64,000 nt of DNA from assembly GCA_046350055.1 (NCBI GenBank), contig JAXMBC010000001.1, positions 3,410,001-3,474,000 of the forward strand, read 5' to 3'. The position numbers were made by a program, and so were the translations under genes. The notes beneath the pieces were generated by a model. That model did no database searches. It was not told the origin of the DNA and was given only the letters and a program-made list of their open reading frames with translations. This DNA is from JAEUIE01 sp046350055 (lineage in GTDB: Bacteria; Planctomycetota; Planctomycetia; Gemmatales; HRBIN36). Of this stretch, positions 8,305 through 17,910 are shown in pieces (positions within the stretch are counted from its first letter, which is position 1; every line of letters starts with the position of its first letter).

Positions 8305-10341
8305 CTACCCCCGCATGCCCTTCCTGCCGCCCCGCTTCGATTTCTTGACCTGCGGGCTGGCTACCTTTTCGCCACGCAGCTTGGCCATCCGGTCGCGTAG
8401 CGCCGCTGCCTTCTCGAACTCCAGTGCCTCGGCGGCGGCCAGCATCTCGCCCTGCAACTGTTCCAAGAGCGCCTGCTTATCCACCACTTCTTCATCGGTA
8501 TCTCCGCCGGTGGCCAGGCTTTCTGCCAGTTTGCGGGCCTGTATCTCCTCCTCGATGCCCTGGCGAATCGCCTTCTTGATCGTCTCCGGCGTGATGTTGT
8601 GATCCTTGTTGTACTGAAGTTGCACTTCGCGCCGGCGATTGGTTTCATCAATCGCCTTCTGCATCGAATCAGTCACCTTATCCCCGTACAGAATCACCTC
8701 AGCATTCACGTTGCGTGCCGAGCGGCCGATGGTTTGAATCAGCGATGTCGTGCTGCGCAGGAAGCCTTCCTTGTCGGCATCCATGATGCACACCAGCGAC
8801 ACTTCCGGCAAATCGAGCCCTTCTCGCAGCAGATTGACACCGACCAGCACGTCGAAGCTGCCTTCCCGCAGTTCACGCAGTATCTGCCAGCGTTCGATGG
8901 CATCCAGTTCTGAGTGCAGCCACTTTGTCTTTAACTTGGCGTCACGCAGGTAGTTGGCCAGGTCTTCTGCCAGCCGCTTGGTCAGGGTGGTGACCAGCAC
9001 CCGCTCGCCTCGCTCCACCCGAATGCGGCATTCCTTCAGCAGGTCCGCCACTTGCCCCATGGCACTGCGGATATGCAGCACAGGATCCACCAGACCTGTC
9101 GGCCGGATGATCTGTTCCACGATTTCGCCACCGGATCGCTCCAGTTCATACGGGGCAGGGGTGGCTGAGACAAAGAGTACCTGGGCTTCAAACTTCTCCC
9201 ACTCGTCAAACCGCAACGGGCGATTATCGAGTGCACTGGGCAACCGGAATCCATGCTCCACCAGGGTGAGTTTGCGGCTGCGGTCACCGGCAAACATGGC
9301 CCGGATCTGCGGTACAGTCACATGTGATTCGTCGATAATGAGCAGGAAGTCTTTCGGATAGAAGCTGATCAGCGTATCGGGCGGTTCCCCTTCGCTGCGG
9401 CCAGCCAGATGCCGCGAGTAGTTCTCGATGCCCGGGCAGCTTCCCGTTTCCATCAGCATTTCCAGGTCATAACGGGTACGGGCTGCCAGCCGCTGGGCTT
9501 CCAGCAGCTTACCCTGTTGCTGGAAGACCTTCAGCCGATCATCCAGTTCCGCTCGTATCTTTTCGACAGCTCCACGGATGCGATCATCGGATGTGACGAA
9601 CAGCTTGGCTGGATAAATGTAAACCTCGTTGATGGTCCGCAGCGTCTCGCCGGAGGTGGCATGGATGGCGGAGATGCGTTCCACTTCATCGCCGAAAAAC
9701 TCGATGCGGTAGGCAAACTCTTCATAGGCCGGCCACACTTCAATCGTGTCGCCACGCACACGGAACTTGCCCCGGGCGAATTCCACATCGTTGCGGTCAT
9801 ACTGGATGTCTACCAGCTTCCGTAATGCTTCGTCGCGGTCAGCCTCATGCCCAACCCGCAAGGGCAGCATCATGTTGTAATAATCCTTCGGCGATCCCAA
9901 TCCGTAGATACAGGAGACGCTCGAGATCACGACCGTATCATTCCGGCTCACCAGCGAACTGGCAGCGCCCAGACGCAAACGATCAATCTCTTCGTTGATG
10001 CTGGAATCTTTTTCGATGTAAATGTCACGCTGCGGAATATAGGCTTCAGGCTGGTAGTAGTCGTAGTAGCTCACAAAGTAGCGTACGGCGTTATGCGGAA
10101 AGAACTCCTTGAACTCGCCATAGAGCTGGGCAGCCAGGGTCTTGTTGTGCGACATGACCAGCGTCGGTTTGCCCAGTTGCTGGATGACATTAGCCATCGT
10201 GAAGGTCTTGCCCGAACCGGTGACGCCGAGCAGAACCTGCGCCCGTTGCCCCTGGCGGAAGTTGTTCACCAGAGTCTCAATGGCCTGTGGTTGGTCGCCT
10301 GCCGGACTATAGGGGGCTACTACCTGAAATGGTGTTTCCAT
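8305..10341 (-). CDS. uvrB: Excinuclease ABC subunit B
   Basis: The 678-residue product is a full-length UvrB, the damage-verification helicase of nucleotide excision repair. Visible elements are Walker A GVTGSGKT at residues 39-46 and the beta-hairpin region YYDYYQPEAYIPQRD near residue 93, which is the wedge inserted between DNA strands. DEAD-type motif II reads LLIIDESHVT near residue 330. The helicase C-terminal block follows with VGVNLLREGLDLPEV and QTIGRSARN, and the UVR motif ends the protein (EKAAALRDRMAKLRGE). UvrB partners UvrA and UvrC, neither of which is in the window. The ATG at 10341 fits the conserved N-terminus. Confidence 0.98.
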   Translation of the reverse strand: METPFQVVAPYSPAGDQPQAIETLVNNFRQGQRAQVLLGVTGSGKTFTMANVIQQLGKPTLVMSHNKTLAAQLYGEFKEFFPHNAVRYFVSYYDYYQPEAYIPQRDIYIEKDSSINEEIDRLRLGAASSLVSRNDTVVISSVSCIYGLGSPKDYYNMMLPLRVGHEADRDEALRKLVDIQYDRNDVEFARGKFRVRGDTIEVWPAYEEFAYRIEFFGDEVERISAIHATSGETLRTINEVYIYPAKLFVTSDDRIRGAVEKIRAELDDRLKVFQQQGKLLEAQRLAARTRYDLEMLMETGSCPGIENYSRHLAGRSEGEPPDTLISFYPKDFLLIIDESHVTVPQIRAMFAGDRSRKLTLVEHGFRLPSALDNRPLRFDEWEKFEAQVLFVSATPAPYELERSGGEIVEQIIRPTGLVDPVLHIRSAMGQVADLLKECRIRVERGERVLVTTLTKRLAEDLANYLRDAKLKTKWLHSELDAIERWQILRELREGSFDVLVGVNLLREGLDLPEVSLVCIMDADKEGFLRSTTSLIQTIGRSARNVNAEVILYGDKVTDSMQKAIDETNRRREVQLQYNKDHNITPETIKKAIRQGIEEEIQARKLAESLATGGDTDEEVVDKQALLEQLQGEMLAAAEALEFEKAAALRDRMAKLRGEKVASPQVKKSKRGGRKGMRG

Positions 10342-10430
10342 GCTGTTATTCTTGAAGCCGACACAGGGCCTTCAAGTGAACAGCAACGAATTTATCACTG
10401 AGGGCCAGCTACGCCATCGACTAGCAGCAG

Positions 10431-10469
10431 CAACAAAAACAGGGACATTCAGTTGCTGAATATCCCTGT
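10431..10469 (-). terminator. Rho-independent terminator of the surface protease gene
   Basis: Read on the minus strand, a 13-bp stem (CAGGGATATTCAG / CTGAATGTCCCTG with one G-U pair; + coordinates 10440-10468) with a 3-nt loop is followed by TTTTTGTTG. It lies 34 nt after the stop of the 10502-15079 gene. Confidence 0.85.
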
Positions 10470-10501
10470 CAGGTGTGTGTTACATACTGTGGCCGGCTGA
10501 A

Positions 10502-13500
10502 TTAGCCTTCCACAGGTCCGCTGGGCTTGTTGAGGGAGGCAACAAACAGCCCGCCGGTATAGCCGCCGCCGTAGGTGAAGCGAGGATCACCGGCAAACAT
10601 CTCCGCGAGGGTGATGCCGTCGTAGACGCGTGCCTTGCTGGCCTGACCTGTAAAGGTCTGGCCGACGACCAGGTCAAGTCGCCCATCGCCATTGATGTCG
10701 CCTACAGCCACGCGAGCTGCACCGCTGGTGCCCGTGCCCAGATTCAGGCTTCGCAGGACAGCCCCGGTGGTGCCGTTGAACACGCGGACATGGCCATTGC
10801 TGTTGGCTGCAGCACCGGTTACCACTTCCGCTATGCCATCGCCATTCAGATCACCGGCAGCCACAAAGACTCCGCCAGCCACATTAGTGCTGTAAGCGCT
10901 GAAGGAGCGGATGAGGCCAGCAGTCACAGTGGCTGCTGTTGGGTTATAGACTCTCACGGTAGGTACACCAGCGCCGGGGGCAGTAATGATCTCAGCCCTG
11001 CCGTCGCCATTGACGTCACCTGCAGCCACTCGCACACCACCAAACGCAGTGCCTGTGTAAGGTTTGATATTCCCAAACCAGCTGGTGAACTGGGTACCAT
11101 TCACTCCATTGAACGTCTTCACCTGGTTGGTAGTGCTGGCTGTATCTGCTCCGGTGATAATATCGGCCTTGCCATCGCCATTGAGATCACCAGCTGCCAC
11201 CTGGATTCCACCAGTGTAGCTTGTGCCGAATGGACGAATGCCTGAGCCCAGCACCCCTGAGAGAGCATTGCCGTTCACGCCGTTGAACACCCGGACGCCC
11301 ATCACTACACCGGTACCGCCACTGCCTGCTCCAGGTGCGGTGATGATATCAGGGACACCATCCCCGTTGACATCGCCTGTTGCGACGCGAACAGCTCCGG
11401 TAAATGAATTGCCATAGGGCTTCAGGGTGAAGAGTACCTCGCCGGTTTCGCCAGCGAGCACTTTCAGTTCACCGCCCGTATCCTTGCCTTCAATGATACG
11501 CCGAGAAGGATTCAGCACGGTTACTGTCGTACCCACGGTGATGGTGACTGTAGCGACATTGCTCAGCAGAGCACCGTTGCTGGCCTGGTAAGTGAACGAA
11601 TCCACTCCATTGAACCCGGGCAGTGGCGTGTACAGGAAGCTGCCGTCAAAGTTCAATTGCAGCGTGCCATTGGATGTGCCGCTGACAATGGTGGCCTGCA
11701 GAGCAGCACCCTGTGGATCGGTATCGTTGGCCAGCACCCCAGTCGGAAGTACGTTCAGTGGTGTGTTGGCGGGAGTCGTATAGTTGTCGTTCACAGCCGT
11801 CGGAGCGGAAGTCAGCGCGAAGACTGTGATGGATACTGTCGCAGGCAGGCTGTCGTAGAGACCATCATTGGCCACATAGGTGAAAGTATCCAGACCGCTG
11901 AACCCGGTGGCTGCAATGTAAGTGAAGCCACCATTGGGTGCGAGGGTCAGTGTGCCACCGATGGGCGGAGAAATCAATTTGGCGGTCAATGGAGTGATAT
12001 TCGGCGAAATATCATTGACCAATACACCAGCACCAGGAGCAACGTTCAGGCTAGTGCCCAGGGTGTAATAACTATCCGGTATGGCAGTCGGAATGGCAGC
12101 TACGTTCAGCAAGACTGTTGCCGTATTGCCATACGAGATGCCATCGAACGTACGGTACGTGAAGGAATCGGTCCCGGCAAAGGAGGGGTTCGGCACATAC
12201 TTGAAGTAGCCATTGGGATCAAGAATGAGTGTGCCATTACTGGGGCCACTGACCAGGTTGGCCCGAACCACATCGCCAAACAGCGGTGTATCCAGGTCGC
12301 TATCATTGGCGAGAATACCGGGCGAAAAGATTTCCATCACATCGCCCTGCTTGCCGTTGTAGCTGTCGCCAGCGGTAACGGGCTTGCGATTGACGCGAAT
12401 CGTGATCGTGCCCGTGTTGCCCACTTGATCGGGTGTCACGTTGTAGTACAGGTCATTGGCACGGAACTGGAAGGTATCGATGCCGAAGAAGCCGGCGTTG
12501 GGCGTGTAGGTATAGGTGCCATTGGAATTGAGCACGAGCGATCCGTTGGCAGGGCCAGTCACCAGGGCTGCGGTAAAGCTGTTGCCGTCCAGATCGGTAG
12601 CCCCGGTCAGCACGTTGCCACTGGCTGCAACGCCGACTTCCGTGTACACATTCGCACTCTGTACCACAGGCGGAGAGTTGAGCTGAATCGTCACTGTGGC
12701 TGGTGCACTGCTTCCGATGCCATCAGAGACACGGTACTGGAAGTTATCGACGCCTGTTCCGTTGGCAGCCAGGTAAGTGAAGCTGCCATTGGGGTTCAGC
12801 GAGATATTGCCGCGGAACGTCGAAGTATAGAGCGTGGCGACCAGGCTGCTCGGGGGACTATCCACATCCGTATCGTTAGCCAGCACACCCGGTGCGTTGA
12901 GTGTGAAGTTGTAACCCGGACGGGCAACATACACGCCATCGTTGTTGGCCACCGGCAAGTCATTGACGGAGTTGACGGTGATCGTCACGGTAGCAGGCAG
13001 GCTGATGCCGTCCTGATTGATTGCCTGGTAAGTGAAGGTCACTGTTCCAAAGTAATTCGCAGGCGGAACGTACACAAATGAACCGCTTGGGTTGAAATTG
13101 AGGTTGCCTACGCCGACACTGGTTACCAGCTGGGCGGTACTGGCAAAGAGATCATTCCCCAATACGCCGGGGGTGGGAACAAAGAGAACCCCGTCTTCCT
13201 GCATCGTGTAGAAATCAGCGTTGGCAGTGGGAGGTACAGGTGGGCCTTCGCCGAAGAAGTTGAGTTGGAAGCTGTTGAGAGTGCCAATATCGAGCCCTGC
13301 TGTGTCAACGACATTCAGCGTCCAAGTACCAAGAGGACTTTCACCCCAGTTTGCCACCGATGTGAACTTCCAGTTAACGAAGTTGTCGGTTGAGTCGCCG
13401 TTGCGACTGTCCATGACTGATTGCGTGCCATTGGGTGAAGTCAGAATGAACTTCAGATCACCGCGCCAGGTGTGCGTGACATTGATGACTAGTTCCACAT

Positions 13501-15079
13501 GCTCCAGTGGCATGTCGGTGCCGGCATAGTTGTAAGATGCCGTTACTCCCACAGGATCAGCATCTGGGATGGCCAGATTTGTTGTTATTAATCCTGAGGT
13601 CGCGTTGATCTGCGGTCGCACCTTGGTCCAGGCAAGGGCGGTATTGACGGCTGCATCAGCGTCAATCATGCCAAAGCCATACTTGTCGTTGTACCAGAAC
13701 CCAGAGCCGCCATTGTTCTGGAACCAGCCTGGATCAGCGGCATCAACTTGCCGAGAGGAGTTGACCAGGATGTACTGGACATCGCGTGCTGTTAGGTCAG
13801 GGCGGGCTTCCAGCATCAGGGCAATCACACCGGATACCAGCGGGGTGGCGGATGAAGTGCCACCAAAATCATTGGTGTAATCGGATGTATTGAGACCGGC
13901 CGTGGTGGTGATGCCGAGCGAACCGCCATCCGAGGGAGCGGAGACAAGGATATTCGAGCCACGCTCACTGTAGAAAGAGCGGGTGCCATCGTTCCCGATG
14001 GCTGCGACAGCGATCACAAATCGCGAGTTGGCGTATCCATCGTAGTTGGAGTTGTCGAAATCGCCACCATTTCCGCCGGCCCAGGTGTAGATGTTGCCCA
14101 GACCATTGCGGCCGTTGACGTAGTTCGAAGCGAGTGCCGCCAGCGTCAGAGGCCCGGGGCCTTCCAGCGTAACGCCATCATCAAAAGGACCCCAGCTGTT
14201 GGAGTAGATGTCTGTAATGCTGCGTTGATAGCTGAGCGCTGCAGCTTCAGTTGCATCATCGACGGCACTCTCAATCAGGCGAATGCCCATGAGCTGCGCA
14301 TCGAAGGCTGCACCCACCACGCCCGTGTTGTTGTTGCCGCGTGCTGCTGCCACACCTGCCACGGAGGTACCGTGGTCGGAAAGTTCCGGTGTGGGATCAG
14401 CATCATCCGCATTGAAGTCCCAGCCATTGAAGTCATCAATCAGGCCGTTGCCATCATCATCCAGTCCGTTAAGCAATTCATTGGGATTCACCCATAGATT
14501 GGGCGAGAGGTCTTCGTGGTTGATATTCACACCCGTATCAACCACAGCAATCTGCACACCGGTACCGGTGTAGGTGTTCCACACGTTCTGCACGTTGGCA
14601 TCGATGCCAGGTTGTCCACCACCTTGACCTGTGTTGTTAAGGTGCCATTGCGAAGAGTATTGTGGATCATCGGGAGTAAAACGAGGGGTAACTGTTTTGA
14701 GCAGCAGCGGATAGAAGTAGGAAATCTGCCCGGCATTCATTTTCGCGTTGAGCCAGCCGGTAATCACCGTAGGCGACAGGTCTTGAGAGAAGGTCCACTT
14801 GTACGCATTGTCAATAATGCCAGTTGCAGTCGACCGCGTGGCCCCTGCTGCGACGGAAAGTTGGGCGGCATTCTGCCCGTCGGCAATGCCGACCACCCAG
14901 TTGCCTTGATAGGAAGTGGTCAGTGGATCCTGAATCAGCTTGCGGATCGCTGAATCCATGTAGCTGATGGCGGTGCTATCAGGAACATAACTGCTGGCCG
15001 TCAGCAACGTGCGATCTTCCAACACTTCCAGTGTCAGCTTTCGGTTGAACAGCGATGACTTCAAGGTGGACCGAGACAT
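10502..15079 (-). CDS. Large cell-surface subtilisin-like protease with P-domain, cadherin-like and FG-GAP repeats
   Basis: The protein has 1525 residues. The N-terminus includes LEVLEDRTLLT, the LExLExRxLL-type leader found on giant planctomycete surface proteins. A subtilisin (S8) domain follows: catalytic Asp in VVDTGVNINHED (about residue 181), His in DHGTSVAG (about 236) and Ser in GGTSSATPLVSG (about 409). A proprotein-convertase-type P-domain spans about 490-615. Six cadherin/Big-like repeats of about 95 residues (about 620-1185) each carry PxAxxDxY...GVLxNDxD...GSFxYxP. The C-terminus has at least five FG-GAP-like units with the Ca-binding pattern GDxNGDGxxDIITG. It is probably exported and calcium-stabilised. 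The substrate is unknown. It stands alone between a strong terminator and a 311-nt divergent intergenic region. Confidence 0.9.
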   Translation of the reverse strand: MSRSTLKSSLFNRKLTLEVLEDRTLLTASSYVPDSTAISYMDSAIRKLIQDPLTTSYQGNWVVGIADGQNAAQLSVAAGATRSTATGIIDNAYKWTFSQDLSPTVITGWLNAKMNAGQISYFYPLLLKTVTPRFTPDDPQYSSQWHLNNTGQGGGQPGIDANVQNVWNTYTGTGVQIAVVDTGVNINHEDLSPNLWVNPNELLNGLDDDGNGLIDDFNGWDFNADDADPTPELSDHGTSVAGVAAARGNNNTGVVGAAFDAQLMGIRLIESAVDDATEAAALSYQRSITDIYSNSWGPFDDGVTLEGPGPLTLAALASNYVNGRNGLGNIYTWAGGNGGDFDNSNYDGYANSRFVIAVAAIGNDGTRSFYSERGSNILVSAPSDGGSLGITTTAGLNTSDYTNDFGGTSSATPLVSGVIALMLEARPDLTARDVQYILVNSSRQVDAADPGWFQNNGGSGFWYNDKYGFGMIDADAAVNTALAWTKVRPQINATSGLITTNLAIPDADPVGVTASYNYAGTDMPLEHVELVINVTHTWRGDLKFILTSPNGTQSVMDSRNGDSTDNFVNWKFTSVANWGESPLGTWTLNVVDTAGLDIGTLNSFQLNFFGEGPPVPPTANADFYTMQEDGVLFVPTPGVLGNDLFASTAQLVTSVGVGNLNFNPSGSFVYVPPANYFGTVTFTYQAINQDGISLPATVTITVNSVNDLPVANNDGVYVARPGYNFTLNAPGVLANDTDVDSPPSSLVATLYTSTFRGNISLNPNGSFTYLAANGTGVDNFQYRVSDGIGSSAPATVTIQLNSPPVVQSANVYTEVGVAASGNVLTGATDLDGNSFTAALVTGPANGSLVLNSNGTYTYTPNAGFFGIDTFQFRANDLYYNVTPDQVGNTGTITIRVNRKPVTAGDSYNGKQGDVMEIFSPGILANDSDLDTPLFGDVVRANLVSGPSNGTLILDPNGYFKYVPNPSFAGTDSFTYRTFDGISYGNTATVLLNVAAIPTAIPDSYYTLGTSLNVAPGAGVLVNDISPNITPLTAKLISPPIGGTLTLAPNGGFTYIAATGFSGLDTFTYVANDGLYDSLPATVSITVFALTSAPTAVNDNYTTPANTPLNVLPTGVLANDTDPQGAALQATIVSGTSNGTLQLNFDGSFLYTPLPGFNGVDSFTYQASNGALLSNVATVTITVGTTVTVLNPSRRIIEGKDTGGELKVLAGETGEVLFTLKPYGNSFTGAVRVATGDVNGDGVPDIITAPGAGSGGTGVVMGVRVFNGVNGNALSGVLGSGIRPFGTSYTGGIQVAAGDLNGDGKADIITGADTASTTNQVKTFNGVNGTQFTSWFGNIKPYTGTAFGGVRVAAGDVNGDGRAEIITAPGAGVPTVRVYNPTAATVTAGLIRSFSAYSTNVAGGVFVAAGDLNGDGIAEVVTGAAANSNGHVRVFNGTTGAVLRSLNLGTGTSGAARVAVGDINGDGRLDLVVGQTFTGQASKARVYDGITLAEMFAGDPRFTYGGGYTGGLFVASLNKPSGPVEG

Positions 15080-15390
15080 GAACTACTCCCGCGAATACCT
15101 GGTGTACTGTAAAGGCGATAAGGAAAATAAGTGCTCACGGTGCGATGTCACTCATCCGTCATGAGAGATTTCACACCTGAAAAGACCACCTAAATTAACA
15201 TGACACTGGGGCCACTACAAGCATGGACGCTTAATAATTCGACCCAGCCGATGGTATAAACCCTAGCTATTGCACAATCCCTACAGCTTCACGTCTCTAT
15301 CCTGAGTAGTATTTGTCACGGCACCTGCGACAGAGACTGGCAATCCCGTCTAACCAGCCTCATAATGGTGATAATACCTGAGTACCCATC
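15080..15390. other. Divergent intergenic region, no recognisable element
   Basis: This 311-nt stretch separates the surface protease (-) from the TPR-AAA ATPase (+) and must hold both promoters. I see AT-richer sequence around 15180-15260, but no convincing -35/-10 pair, operator palindrome, repeat family member or small ORF. Confidence 0.5.
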
Positions 15391-16722
15391 ATGGCTGAAG
15401 ATAGTCTGCAACCCCTTCGCGATGCCCTGGCTTTCTCGCCCGAGAACCTGCCACTTCGGCTCCACCTGGCCGATTCACTGCTCAAACACGGCCGCGGCGA
15501 AGAAGCCGAGCGTGAGTTCAAGGAGGCCCTGGCTCGTCATCCGCGAGAAAACAAGGTCAAGCTGGGCCTCGCCAAGGCGTATCACCAGCAAGGCAAGTTC
15601 TCCGCTGCCCTCGTTATCGTGGAGGACCTGATTAAGACGGACGATACTCCCGAAGCCTATATTCTTTACGCCCGGTTGCTCGTGCAGCGAGGCGAAGTCG
15701 AACGGGCGGTGCGGGTTTACAAGCAGGGCATCGAACTGGATGCCGGCGTGGCTGATCTGGAACTCGCTGGCAAGCTCGGCATCGACGCCAATCCCGAAGA
15801 GAGCGACGTCGTCGATGGCCGGGTACGGGCCACCTGGCAGGAGGATGGCGAACCACCACCCGCCGACATGGAACGCCCCAAGGTCAACTTCAACGATGTC
15901 GGCGGCATGGATGCTCTCAAGGAAGAGATCCGCCTGAAGATCATTCACCCGATGGCCCACCCTGAACTCTACAAGGCCTACGGTAAGACCATCGGTGGCG
16001 GCATCCTAATGTACGGCCCGCCCGGCTGTGGCAAGACCCACCTCGCCCGCGCCACCGCCGGCGAAGTGAAAGCCAACTTCCTCTCCATCGGCATCAACGA
16101 TGTGCTGGAAATGTGGATCGGCAGCAGCGAACGCAACCTGCACTCCCTCTTCGAGCAGGCCCGCAGTCACAAGCCCTGCGTGCTCTTCTTCGACGAAGTC
16201 GATGCCCTGGGTGCCAGCCGGACTGACTTCCGCACCTCGTCAGGCCGTCAGGTGATCAACCAGTTCCTCGCGGAACTCGATGGCGTCAACACCTCCAACG
16301 AAGGGGTACTGATTCTCGCTGCCACCAATACTCCCTGGCATCTGGATACCGCCTTCCGCCGACCGGGGCGGTTTGACCGCATCCTGTTCGTGCCGCCGCC
16401 CGATGCCGCCGCTCGGGCCGCCATCCTGCGTATCCTGTGCAAGGGCAAACCCCAGGAGAACGTGGACTACGAAGCCGTGGCCAGGAAGACTGACCAGTTC
16501 AGCGGCGCCGATCTCAAGGCCTTGCTAGATCAGGCCATCGAAGCCAAGCTGCGGGAAGCCATGAAGACCGGCGTTCCCAGGCCTCTGACGACGAAGGACC
16601 TGATTGCCGCCGCAAGTGGACTCAAGCCCACGACGAAGGAATGGTTCGCCACCGCCCGCAACTACGCCCTCTATGCCAACCAGGCCGGGCTGTACGATGA
16701 TATTCTGAAGTATGTTAAATGA
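15391..16722 (+). CDS. TPR-AAA+ ATPase (CDC48/FtsH-like ATPase module)
   Basis: The 443-residue protein joins about four N-terminal TPR-like helical repeats (residues 1-130, e.g. LHLADSLLKHGRGEEAEREF and YARLLVQRGEVERAVRVYKQGIEL) to one classical AAA domain. The AAA part begins with NFNDVGGMDALKEEIR. It has Walker A GPPGCGKTH near residue 209, Walker B VLFFDEVDALG near residue 264, the sensor-1/arginine-finger region ATNTPWHLDTAFRRPGRFD, and a C-terminal lid (FSGADLKALLDQAIE). Only one AAA domain is present and there is no protease domain, so it is probably a remodelling ATPase whose TPRs bind a client or adaptor. It heads a run of three TPR genes. Confidence 0.87.
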   Translation: MAEDSLQPLRDALAFSPENLPLRLHLADSLLKHGRGEEAEREFKEALARHPRENKVKLGLAKAYHQQGKFSAALVIVEDLIKTDDTPEAYILYARLLVQRGEVERAVRVYKQGIELDAGVADLELAGKLGIDANPEESDVVDGRVRATWQEDGEPPPADMERPKVNFNDVGGMDALKEEIRLKIIHPMAHPELYKAYGKTIGGGILMYGPPGCGKTHLARATAGEVKANFLSIGINDVLEMWIGSSERNLHSLFEQARSHKPCVLFFDEVDALGASRTDFRTSSGRQVINQFLAELDGVNTSNEGVLILAATNTPWHLDTAFRRPGRFDRILFVPPPDAAARAAILRILCKGKPQENVDYEAVARKTDQFSGADLKALLDQAIEAKLREAMKTGVPRPLTTKDLIAAASGLKPTTKEWFATARNYALYANQAGLYDDILKYVK

Positions 16723-16727
16723 TGTAT

Positions 16728-16864
16728 TACTCCTCCCCTTTCTAAGGGGAGGTTGGGAGGGGTAGCACCATGCAGATGGATGTGGTCCCGCGAAACTACA
16801 ACATAATGCAACGCGATTGCATTGTGGAACCCCCTCTAACTCCCCCTTGGTAAGGGGGAGAACA
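16728..16864. repeat. MITE-like repeat A, copy 2 (complete, inverted ends)
   Basis: The left arm (16730-16766: CTCCTCCCCTTT..., hairpin, then TTGGGAGGGG) and the right arm (16828-16864: CCCCCTCTAACTCCCCC..., hairpin, GGGGGAG) are inverted relatives about 35 nt long around a roughly 60-nt centre. The right end GGGGGAGAAC lies 5-15 nt before the ATG at 16870 and is the only visible Shine-Dalgarno for that gene. Confidence 0.8.
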
Positions 16865-16869
16865 AGTAC

Positions 16870-17910
16870 ATGGCCCCCACCCTCCAACGTGCCTGGCAAC
16901 TCTACCGCTTCCGTCGCTACCCCGCGGCGCTCGAGGCGGCGATGGAGTTTCTTGCTGTTTATCCCAAAAGTGCGGAGGCACACTGCCTTCTGGCGTTGAT
17001 CCATGGCAAGCAGAAACAGGAAGAGAAAGCCATCGAAGCTGCCAAGGCTGCTATCGGCTACTCGCCCGACTGGGATTACCCATACTACGTCCATGCTCTC
17101 GTTCAATACTGGTTTGATGGCTACTATCTTGCTTTACAATCCTTGTCTGAAGCGTTGCGACTGCAGCCGACCAATCCCGATTACTACGAGTTGCTCTCGA
17201 GCATTCACTATGTGATGGGGCACTATCAGACATCGTTGGAGACTGCTCGGCAAGGCTTGGAGCAAGATGCAGAACATGTGGGCTGCCTGTATCGTGCAGG
17301 AGAATCGCTCTACTGGTTGAATAAGAAAGGTGAGGCCCGACGGTATTTCCACGACGTTCTGCGGCTGGACCCGGAGCACGCCAGTGCCCAGGGATTCGAG
17401 GGTTACTTTCTGGCGGGGGAAGGCAAGTATCGGCAGGCTTTGCCGGGGTTACGTCTGGCGTTACGGGAGCATCCCGAGTGGACTTTTATGCAGACTGCAT
17501 GGAAGGAGTCACTACGTGGAACATACCCTCTATATGGATACGTGTTACTCGTAAAGCACTGGATCTATGAGAAGTATACCGTTCGTAGTTTCCTCCTGAT
17601 CATGGTTCTCATGGCTTGTATCATCTGGTGGTACAGTCCCCAGCAAAAATTGTCTGACTGGCCAGCAAAACTCTTCGTCAGTTTGTTCGCGGGGTTATTC
17701 ACTACTGCTGTCCTGCTATTCCTTCTGTTTCTCGTCCTTGCGATCTACTTGCAGATCATGAGTCATATCATTTTCTGGCGAAACCGCGAATTGCGGCAGA
17801 CATTTCTCTGGAGCGACTTCAGGCAAAAGCATGGCCACTCTATTATCATGACGCTTGTCTTCCTGGCAGTATTCATAGCAGCATTTATTAAACGAGCTTT
17901 CAATCCATGA
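16870..17910 (+). CDS. TPR-repeat membrane protein
   Basis: The 346-residue protein has an N-terminal tetratricopeptide region (about residues 1-215) of at least five 34-residue helical hairpins, including SAEAHCLLALIHGKQKQEEK, DYYELLSSIHYVMGHYQTSL and HASAQGFEGYFLAGEGKYRQ. The C-terminal third contains three hydrophobic segments: SFLLIMVLMACIIWWY, LFAGLFTTAVLLFLLFLVLA and IIMTLVFLAVFIAAF. It is therefore an inner-membrane-anchored TPR scaffold. Its stop overlaps the next start (ATGA), and the two proteins share architecture, so they probably arose by duplication and act together. Its ribosome-binding site lies within the end of repeat A. No catalytic motif is seen. Confidence 0.75.
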   Translation: MAPTLQRAWQLYRFRRYPAALEAAMEFLAVYPKSAEAHCLLALIHGKQKQEEKAIEAAKAAIGYSPDWDYPYYVHALVQYWFDGYYLALQSLSEALRLQPTNPDYYELLSSIHYVMGHYQTSLETARQGLEQDAEHVGCLYRAGESLYWLNKKGEARRYFHDVLRLDPEHASAQGFEGYFLAGEGKYRQALPGLRLALREHPEWTFMQTAWKESLRGTYPLYGYVLLVKHWIYEKYTVRSFLLIMVLMACIIWWYSPQQKLSDWPAKLFVSLFAGLFTTAVLLFLLFLVLAIYLQIMSHIIFWRNRELRQTFLWSDFRQKHGHSIIMTLVFLAVFIAAFIKRAFNP

